From positions 682,001 to 746,000 of the forward strand of contig NZ_CP079822.1 of NCBI RefSeq assembly GCF_019334805.1: a DNA stretch of 64,000 nt, given 5' to 3'. Positions 58,161 through 64,000 of the stretch are shown here, in pieces. The stretch comes from Rothia mucilaginosa. GTDB lineage: Bacteria; Actinomycetota; Actinomycetes; Actinomycetales; Micrococcaceae. Every line of letters starts with the position of its first letter. Positions within the stretch are counted from its first letter, which is position 1. The notes under the pieces are model-generated. The model worked only from the letters and a program-made list of their open reading frames with translations, did no database searches and was not told the origin of the DNA. The translations under genes were made by a program, and so were the position numbers.

Positions 58161-59234
58161 CTACCACTGACCGTAAACGCGCTCCGAATTCTCACGAATA
58201 CGGCGGCAGAGCGCCTCCAGCTCCTCGCCGCGGTGAGCCGCCATGAACCGCACCGTGTAGTTCGTCATGTAGGACGCATTCGGGCGGCCACGGAACGGAT
58301 GCGGAGTCAAGAACGGCGCATCCGTCTCAGCCAGAATCAGCTCCGGACGAGCCATCTCCAACGACTCCTGAATACCCTTCGAATTCTTGAAAGTCACCGT
58401 GCCGGCAAAGCTCATGTACCAGCCGCGCTCATTGCAGATTTCGGCAAGCTCCGGGCCGCCCGAGTAACAGTGGAACACGGTACGTTCCGGTGCGCCCTCT
58501 TCATCCAGGATGCGCACAACATCCTCGTGCGCGTCACGGTCATGAATCTGCAACGCCAGGTTGTGCTTCTTCGCAATGCGAATATGCTCGCGGAAGCTGT
58601 AGTGCTGTGCTTCCTTACCCTCCTCGCCGGTGCGGAAATAGTCCAGGCCGGTCTCACCAATAGCGCGTACACGGTCGGCGGTGGCGAGCTCGTCGAGGGT
58701 GGCTAGCGCCGCCTCCAGCTGACCGGCTGTAGCCAGCTCGGGGGCGGTATTGGGGTGAATCGCAATGGCGGCGAGGACACGCTCATCAGCCTGCGCGGCG
58801 GCGACCGCGTACAGGGAGGAGGGGATATCGTATCCGACCTGCACAATGCCGGCGATGCCGAGCTTTTCGCCGGCGTCGAGTGCATCGCGGGCGCTGATTT
58901 CCACTTCGCCGTCGAGCAGGTCCATGTGGGTGTGGTTATCCACGATGGGGTACGGCAGCGGCTCGGGGGCGGGCGGGAAGACCAGGTTACGGCTGCGGCC
59001 GTTCTCGCCGGTGGTGGAGCGACGGCGGGTGCCTTCTCCCCCTTCGGCGTCGCTGATGCCGGTGTAGAGTTCCGCCTTATAGGGTGCGGGGACTTCACCG
59101 GGGACAGGCGTCCAGCCGTTAGGCAGGGCGGTTGCCTGAAGTGCCGCGGGGGTGGGCAGGGTGTAGTTCGCCAGGGCGGCGAGGGAGTTCAGGTACTCCT
59201 GGGTGATTTCAGGACCGGGATAGCTCTGACACAT
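58161..59234 (-). CDS. tatD: TatD family metal-dependent hydrolase
   Basis: Protein of 357 residues, start ATG 59234 after CGAGGATTTATCA. An N-terminal extension of about 95 polar residues precedes the TIM-barrel domain. Metal-binding motifs are VDNHTHMDLLDG (HxH, about 99-110), ETGLDYFRT (Glu), LQIHDRDAHEDV (His), VFHCYSGG (His) and ILAETDAPFLTPHPFRG (Asp). TatD proteins act as 3'-5' nucleases or deoxyribonucleases in DNA repair and quality control. It stands between rsmI and the GT25 block; in related genomes rsmA follows directly. Confidence 0.94.
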   Translation of the reverse strand: MCQSYPGPEITQEYLNSLAALANYTLPTPAALQATALPNGWTPVPGEVPAPYKAELYTGISDAEGGEGTRRRSTTGENGRSRNLVFPPAPEPLPYPIVDNHTHMDLLDGEVEISARDALDAGEKLGIAGIVQVGYDIPSSLYAVAAAQADERVLAAIAIHPNTAPELATAGQLEAALATLDELATADRVRAIGETGLDYFRTGEEGKEAQHYSFREHIRIAKKHNLALQIHDRDAHEDVVRILDEEGAPERTVFHCYSGGPELAEICNERGWYMSFAGTVTFKNSKGIQESLEMARPELILAETDAPFLTPHPFRGRPNASYMTNYTVRFMAAHRGEELEALCRRIRENSERVYGQW

Positions 59235-59300
59235 TGATAAATCCTCGGGATAAAACAGCGGGGTAAAACTTAGGGGGTAAAATTGCGCGGTGATTCTGGG

Positions 59301-60266
59301 CTATTCGGAGCGGGCAGCCAGTGCCGCCTCATACAGGTCGCGCTTGGAGGTGCCGGTCTCAGCGGCAACCGCGGCGCAGGCGCTCTTGAGGCGCTCGCCG
59401 CCCGCTACACGGTCGAGGACCAGCTGCACGACATCCTGCGCTTCGGGGGTTTCGGGGGCTTGTGCGCCTTCAACAATAATGACGATTTCGCCGCGGACGC
59501 GTTCAGACTCAGCCCATTCGGCAAGCTCTGCCAGGGTACCGCGTCGAACCTCTTCGTGAAGCTTAGTTAGCTCACGGCTGACCGTTCCGCGGCGGTCGGC
59601 GCCGAAAGTCTGCACGAAGTCTGCCAGGGTTGCGGCGGTGCGGTGCGGGGATTCGTAGAAGATCATGGTGCGCTCCTCCCCCGCCAGCGATGCGAGGCGG
59701 CGGGTGCGCTCGGAGCCCTTGCGGGCGAGGAAACCTTCGAAGGTGAATCGTCCGGTGGGCAGGCCGGAGAGCGCGAGCGCAGTCAACGCTGCGGAGGGGC
59801 CGGGCACCACGGTGACGGGCAGGTCGGCTTCCGCGACGGCTGCAGCAGCAACGTAGCCGGGGTCGGAGATGGTGGGCATGCCCGCATCCGAGAGCAGCAG
59901 CACACGCTGACCGTCCTGTACCGCTTGTACGATGGTTTCGCTGCGTTCAGCTTCGTTGTGGTCGTGGTTGACGATGATGCGGCCGCGGGTGCGCACACCA
60001 AGCCCGGAGGCTAGGGTTCGTAGCTTGCGGGTGTCTTCGACGGCGATGAGGTCTGCGGTGGCGAGGGCTGAGCGCAGTCGGTCGGAGGCGTCGGCGAGGT
60101 TGCCGATGGGGGTGCCGCCGAGGATGAGCACGCCGCCTTCTTCGGAGGTAACGGCGGTGTCAGCAGCGTCAGCAGTGTCAATCTCGGGTGCCTCGACCGT
60201 TTCTGAGGGGGCGGTGATTTCTGAGGGGTCGGCGGTTTCTTCGGTGTATTCTGCGGGTGCGGTCAT
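59301..60266 (-). CDS. rsmI: 16S rRNA (cytidine-1402-2'-O)-methyltransferase
   Basis: Protein of 321 residues. ATG 60266 is preferred, with GAGG six bases upstream; a longer frame reaches into the divergent promoter region. About 45 polar residues come first, then the tetrapyrrole-methylase-type fold: LILGGTPIGNLADASDRL, VEDTRKLRTLASG, VLLLSDAGMPTISDPGY (SAM loop), LSGLPTGRFTFEGFL and IFYESPHRTAATL. It methylates C1402 in 16S rRNA together with RsmH. Divergent from the protein O-mannosyltransferase gene and followed by tatD, as is usual in actinobacteria. Confidence 0.95.
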   Translation of the reverse strand: MTAPAEYTEETADPSEITAPSETVEAPEIDTADAADTAVTSEEGGVLILGGTPIGNLADASDRLRSALATADLIAVEDTRKLRTLASGLGVRTRGRIIVNHDHNEAERSETIVQAVQDGQRVLLLSDAGMPTISDPGYVAAAAVAEADLPVTVVPGPSAALTALALSGLPTGRFTFEGFLARKGSERTRRLASLAGEERTMIFYESPHRTAATLADFVQTFGADRRGTVSRELTKLHEEVRRGTLAELAEWAESERVRGEIVIIVEGAQAPETPEAQDVVQLVLDRVAGGERLKSACAAVAAETGTSKRDLYEAALAARSE

Positions 60267-60463
60267 GGCAGGCCTCGTGTCTGTGTCTGGTCTTCGTGTA
60301 CCCACTAAGTGTAACGCCCGCACTCTGTCCGCTGTCGGGTGGGATTGCCGGGTGAGCCCGCCGATAGAAGTAGCTAGTGCGGGTGGGGCTCCGAGCGCGT
60401 CATATATGCTGTTCACGGGCTGAAATGGTGCATCGTGCGTTCTGACCCTTTAGGATTGATGGG

Positions 60464-62110
60464 GTGAAGATACCTAAGCTACTTTCTCCCGCATCTGCCG
60501 CTCCAGCTGGTCAGGCTGATTCGGCCCGTTCTTCGTCTGAACGTGGTCGTTACAGCCTCGATTCGCTGCTGGATGCGCTCGCTGTTGCCTATATTCGTGC
60601 CCCGCGTTGGGGTTGGCTGGCGCCCGCACTGATTGTGCTGGTTGCCGGTATTCTGCGTTTTTATAATTTGGCGCATCCGAACGCCATTGTTTTTGATGAG
60701 ACCTACTACGCCAAGGATGCCTACTCGTATGTGCATTATGGCTACGAGTTGAGCTGGTCGAAGGACGCTAATGCGTCCTTTGCGGCGGGTCACCCGTCGG
60801 GTCTGTTGACGGATTCGCCGGAGTATGTGGTGCATCCGCCGTTGGGTAAGTGGATGATCGCAGCGGGCATGGCGATTTTTGGTGATAATAATCCCTTTGG
60901 TTGGCGTGTTTCTGCTGCGGTGATTGGCACCCTGTCGGTGGCGTTGATTGCGTATGCTGGCTGGCTGCTGTTCCGTTCGATGACGGTGGCGACTATTGCG
61001 GCTCTGCTGGCTGCGGTGGATGGCCTGATGCTGGTGGAGTCTCGCCTGGCTCTGCTGGATATTTTCCAGATGTTCTGGATTTTGGCGACTTTTGTGTGTC
61101 TGGTGCTTGACCGTATTCAGGCGCGGCGCGTGTTGGCGCGCAATATTGCGGAGGCGGCACGCCAGAATAGCGGTGTGCTTCCGCCGATGCCGTGGGGCCC
61201 GAGCATGGGTCTGCGCCTGTGGCGTTTCGCGGCCGGTGTGTGTGCCGGTGCCGCGGTGGGCGTGAAGTGGAATTCGTTGTTCTTCATTGCGGCTATGGGT
61301 CTGCTGACGGTGTTCTGGGATATTAATGCTCGCCGTATTGTGGGTCTGAACAAGTGGGGTTTGACGGCGCTGGTGCGTGACGGCATCCCCGCGTTCTTCC
61401 AGATGATTGGTGTGGGTCTGCTGGTATATCTGAGCACCTGGGCGGGCTGGTTCCAGTCGTCGAATGCGTATTTCCGCCGCTGGGCGGTTGAGAACCCGGG
61501 CAAGGGTGTCATGTGGCTTCCTGAGGATTTGCGTTCCTTGTGGGAGTACCATGTCTCGGCGTTTAAGTTCCATTCTGGTTTGAGTAGCCCGCATACGTAT
61601 TCTTCGCAGGCGTGGCAGTGGCTGATTTTGGGTCGCCCGACCTCGTACTACTATGAGTCGCCGAAGTTGGGTTCTTCGGGTTGTACCGTGAAGTCCTGTT
61701 CCGAGGCTATTTTGAATATCGGCAACCCGGCGATTTGGTGGGCTTTTATTCCGGCGATTATTGTGGCGCTTCTGGTTTTGGTGCTGAAGCGTGATTGGCG
61801 TTTTGGTGCGCTGCTGGTTGTGTTCGGTGCGGGCTATTTCCCGTGGTTTATGTACCCGAATCGCACGATGTTCTACTTCTACGCTCTGTCCTTTGAGCCG
61901 TTCCTGATCCTGCTATTGGCGGGTGTTTTGGGTCTGGCGCTGTCGGGTGCTCGCGGTTCGGTGTTGCGTGCCCGTTTGGGCGTGACGCTGGTGGCGATTT
62001 ACCTGGTGGGTGTGCTGGTGTTGAGCGCGTACTTTATGCCGCTGTGGACTGCTCAGGTGATTCCGTATGAGCAGTGGTATTCGCACATGTGGTTTAAGTC
62101 CTGGATTTAG
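60464..62110 (+). CDS. pmt: Protein O-mannosyltransferase (PMT family, GT39)
   Basis: Polytopic membrane enzyme of 548 residues. Start GTG 60464, with AGGA seven bases upstream (TAGGAT could also serve as a -10 box). It has the catalytic IVFDETYYAKDAYS (Asp-Glu at about 77-78) in the first outer loop, VVHPPLGKWMIAAGMAIFG and about ten TM helices, ending with SAYFMPLWTAQVIPYEQW and HMWFKSWI. It moves mannose from polyprenyl-phosphate-mannose to Ser/Thr of proteins during export. Secreted proteins with Ser/Thr-rich linkers in this window (7594, 8587) are possible targets (inference). A strong terminator follows. Confidence 0.93.
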   Translation: MKIPKLLSPASAAPAGQADSARSSSERGRYSLDSLLDALAVAYIRAPRWGWLAPALIVLVAGILRFYNLAHPNAIVFDETYYAKDAYSYVHYGYELSWSKDANASFAAGHPSGLLTDSPEYVVHPPLGKWMIAAGMAIFGDNNPFGWRVSAAVIGTLSVALIAYAGWLLFRSMTVATIAALLAAVDGLMLVESRLALLDIFQMFWILATFVCLVLDRIQARRVLARNIAEAARQNSGVLPPMPWGPSMGLRLWRFAAGVCAGAAVGVKWNSLFFIAAMGLLTVFWDINARRIVGLNKWGLTALVRDGIPAFFQMIGVGLLVYLSTWAGWFQSSNAYFRRWAVENPGKGVMWLPEDLRSLWEYHVSAFKFHSGLSSPHTYSSQAWQWLILGRPTSYYYESPKLGSSGCTVKSCSEAILNIGNPAIWWAFIPAIIVALLVLVLKRDWRFGALLVVFGAGYFPWFMYPNRTMFYFYALSFEPFLILLLAGVLGLALSGARGSVLRARLGVTLVAIYLVGVLVLSAYFMPLWTAQVIPYEQWYSHMWFKSWI

Positions 62111-62203
62111 GCTCAGTTTTTAGGATCGGGATCTAGGCTGGGGTTTAGACCTGGTTTTAGATCTGGGTTGAGGCGCGAGCGATGCGAGCTTGGGTATAGC
62201 GAA

Positions 62204-62241
62204 GGGGGCTGGGGTCTACCGTGTGGTAGAGCCCAGCCCCC
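62204..62241. terminator. Terminator between pmt and the DUF1461 gene
   Basis: GGGGGCTGGG-TCTACC (62204-62220) pairs with GGTAGA-GCCCAGCCCCC (62225-62241) with one mismatch, then CTTT. It serves both convergent genes. Confidence 0.82.
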
Positions 62242-62313
62242 CTTTGCGTGCCCTTTCCGCGCTGGTTCGCGCGGTGAAGTGGCTGATAATTTTAGTTGTC
62301 GCCGACGCGTGTG

Positions 62314-63648
62314 TTAGTTGTCGCTGACGCGTGCGGAGGCGAGCTTGACGCGCAGTTCCTGGCGTTCCTGGCGGCGGCGTTCTGCCTTGAGCTTGCGGTA
62401 TTTGGTGGGCCAGGTGGTCACGAGCAGGAGCGTAATCTGCGCTGCTACGAGGACCGCTACGGCGATTGCCGCGTCGATCCAGAATTGCGGCGGGTAGAGG
62501 CGGATTAGGGAGCTTCGTACGGAGAACTCCCAGTTGCCCTGCGGGAAGAACACCTGGTGGAAGGTGGTAAACAGCCATTCCCAACCGAAGACGCCCACAA
62601 CGCCGAGCACCGCAATGAGTCCCAGGGTAATCCATGCGCCACAGAAGAGGCTGCGGCGGATGGTTCCGGGGGCGCGCTCGCGCAGGGAGATGCTGCTAAA
62701 GAGCGTCAGCAGGAAGAGCGCGGCAACGGCTACGGTGGCGATGAGCAGTACCCACTTCACGTCGTGCATGTGGTTCACTTCTGCTCCGGTGAAGGCGAGG
62801 GTATTGTCTGCGCCGGTGGTGACGCGGGCGAGGTATTCGCGCGGCGCGAAGTTGTTGATGTAGTCCACGCCGTAGGAGCCCAGGCGCATCCTCTCGACGA
62901 GGTAGTAGCCGTAGCTGTCTTCGGGGAATCCGGGGCGGTGGTATTCGAGCCAGAGGAAGGGCGCGGAGGCTACAGCGCGGATCGCGATCATGAGTACGGT
63001 CAGCGGTACGGTGAGCGCGATGAGGGTTGCGCGGAGCTTGAGGAATCGCGGGGTGTCTTCCACGGCGTCTTCGCGGGCTGCGGCGCGTTCTGCAGCTTCG
63101 GGCGAGGCTGCCAGGGAAGACAGCGGCGCGTTGGGGTCTGCGACCGCGTGGGTGTGACCGGTGCGAGTGGTTTCGGTGCGGTACTTGCGTCCGGTGGTGG
63201 AGGCGCTTGCCGCCTCCGCGGTAGCGACGGTTTCTGCTTCAGCCGCATTTTCGGCTTCTGCTGCTGCAGCTGCTTCTGCTTCGGCTGCCCTCTGCATGGT
63301 TTCGCGGTTGAGGTCGCTGAGCGTCGGGTTTTTGGGGGTGCTCTGCGAGTCGCGCACGAGGGGCACGAAGCCGGTGGAGACGTTGGTGCGGGTGCGCACA
63401 CGGGTACCGACGCCCTGTTCACGGAGTTTGCTGCGTGCGGGGACGACGGGTACAGAGCCGGTAGGCAGGTCGGGTTCTTCGGCGACGGTGGGTACGTCTG
63501 CTGCGATGCGGCCAAATGCGCCGGTGTGCGGTGCCGGTTCGCTGGTTTTAGTTTCGGTGCGTCGGGCGTGGAGTAGTTCTTCGGTGCTGGTGCGGCGGAT
63601 GGCCGGGCGCAGTGCGCCCCACATTCCTCGGTGTGTTTCTTTGCTCAT
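62314..63648 (-). CDS. DUF1461/TIGR01906 family membrane protein (Lit-like)
   Basis: Protein of 444 residues, start ATG 63648. The first 210 or so are a long cytoplasmic, low-complexity region rich in Ala, Glu, Thr and Arg. The rest has about four TM helices and the family pattern: FLWLEYHRPGFPEDSYGY after TM1, FTGAEVNHMHDVKWVLL before TM2, and VFGWEWLFTTFHQVFFPQGNW (split: TTFHQVFFPQGNW) in the following loop. In Firmicutes, Lit of this family moves an acyl chain within lipoproteins. The conserved HMHDVK and FHQVFF histidines fit that chemistry, but the function in actinobacteria is unproven. The 3' end with its stop is partly duplicated in tandem. Confidence 0.82.
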   Translation of the reverse strand: MSKETHRGMWGALRPAIRRTSTEELLHARRTETKTSEPAPHTGAFGRIAADVPTVAEEPDLPTGSVPVVPARSKLREQGVGTRVRTRTNVSTGFVPLVRDSQSTPKNPTLSDLNRETMQRAAEAEAAAAAEAENAAEAETVATAEAASASTTGRKYRTETTRTGHTHAVADPNAPLSSLAASPEAAERAAAREDAVEDTPRFLKLRATLIALTVPLTVLMIAIRAVASAPFLWLEYHRPGFPEDSYGYYLVERMRLGSYGVDYINNFAPREYLARVTTGADNTLAFTGAEVNHMHDVKWVLLIATVAVAALFLLTLFSSISLRERAPGTIRRSLFCGAWITLGLIAVLGVVGVFGWEWLFTTFHQVFFPQGNWEFSVRSSLIRLYPPQFWIDAAIAVAVLVAAQITLLLVTTWPTKYRKLKAERRRQERQELRVKLASARVSDN

Positions 63649-63724
63649 GGATCTCGCGTTCTTTTCGAGTGAATGGTGTTTGAGTGAGTTGCGGGTGTCT
63701 GTACTATCTGCCAGTTTCTCATAC

Positions 63725-63764
63725 GCAAAGAACCTTCCGCATGAATTAGCGGAAGGTTCTTTGC
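63725..63764 (-). terminator. Terminator after the DUF3499 gene
   Basis: GCAAAGAACCTTCCGC (63725-63740) pairs perfectly with GCGGAAGGTTCTTTGC (63749-63764), 31 bases past the stop of the DUF3499 gene. Confidence 0.82.
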
Positions 63765-63794
63765 ATTCGGGTGTTTAAATCTTGGTTTTGAATT

Positions 63795-64000
63795 CTAGGA
63801 TTCGGTGGTGTCCTGAACGGGTACCTTGTAGACCACTCGCCAACCCTGGGGTGCCGTCAGCCGTGCAGCGTGATGGTCGCAGAGGTCGTAGGCGTGGGGT
63901 TCGCGAAATTCAGAGAGTGCGTCGATAAGTGCCGTGGAGTCTGCGTAGGAGTAGTGGAGAGTAACAGTCGCCTCTCGCTGGCAGGTCTGGCGGGAGCACA
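63795..64000 (-). CDS. DUF3499 family protein, C-terminal part (cut by window edge)
   Basis: The minus-strand frame runs from the window edge to TAG at 63795-63797, giving about 68 residues. It reads CSRQTCQREATVTLHYSYAD, then STALIDALSEFREPHAYDLC, DHHAARLTAPQGWRVVYKVP and a short polar tail. This is the compact DUF3499 pattern of actinobacteria with CxxxxC and CxxH that suggests a small zinc-binding fold. The start and function are not visible. Confidence 0.85.
   Translation of the reverse strand, partial: CSRQTCQREATVTLHYSYADSTALIDALSEFREPHAYDLCDHHAARLTAPQGWRVVYKVPVQDTTES

Noticed and set aside
62111-62203. Imperfect short repeats of the type TTTAGA-CTGG after pmt
   Set aside because: The repeats are degenerate and short, lie in the spacer before the terminator and show no coding or structural sign.

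Overview
The window looks like a piece of chromosome from a high-GC actinobacterium of the family Micrococcaceae. Gene content and order point to an oral-type Rothia (R. mucilaginosa-like). This is judged from protein style and gene order only; no database search was possible. Housekeeping genes forming a well-known actinobacterial neighbourhood run through the window: mfd (5' part, at 1), pth, rplY, prs, glmU, tRNA-Gln, an ABC-F gene, ispE, rsmA, tatD, rsmI and a divergent protein-O-mannosyltransferase gene, followed by a Lit-like DUF1461 gene and the 3' part of a DUF3499 gene.

The backbone is interrupted three times, each time by cell-surface genes. Between mfd and pth (1.3-24.6 kb) lie three tandem genes for large secreted proteins with a fibrinogen-like YCDxxxxGGGW domain, a propeller-like middle and an Fn3-like end, plus one lipoprotein gene. 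Next comes a plus-strand polysaccharide cluster: CDP-alcohol phosphatidyltransferase, GT2, Wzy-like polymerase, Wzx-like flippase, Wzz-like co-polymerase and a PssD/PssE pair. A DUF2505 gene, a tagD-like gene and sufS-sufU complete this interval. Between rplY and prs (26.2-48.8 kb) lie the dTDP-rhamnose genes (rmlA, rmlB, fused rmlCD), a BY-kinase, a nucleotidyltransferase/PqqD-like pair and a minus-strand run of twelve genes. These twelve are an ABC exporter, six ordinary glycosyltransferases, a GT-B protein, a second Wzy-like polymerase, a hexapeptide acyltransferase, a NeuA-like cytidylyltransferase and a three-part NeuB fusion. A low-molecular-weight tyrosine phosphatase gene lies at the far end. 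Between rsmA and tatD (55.6-58.1 kb) are two GT25 genes and the 3' remnant of a third.

Taken together, the accessory genes could make at least one rhamnose-containing, probably acidic (nonulosonic-acid-type) surface polysaccharide. Assembly would be by the Wzx/Wzy route, with a BY-kinase and a phosphatase as likely controllers. Two polymerase-like proteins and two possible export routes leave room for two glycans. The fibrinogen-like proteins, the O-mannosyltransferase and the GT25 enzymes add further surface decoration or adhesion functions.

No transposase, integrase, CRISPR array or rRNA was seen. Many genes are bounded by strong hairpin terminators, several of them bidirectional. Some starts (rmlB, BY-kinase) lack a Shine-Dalgarno sequence but carry a TANNNT box 7 nt upstream, which suggests leaderless transcripts.
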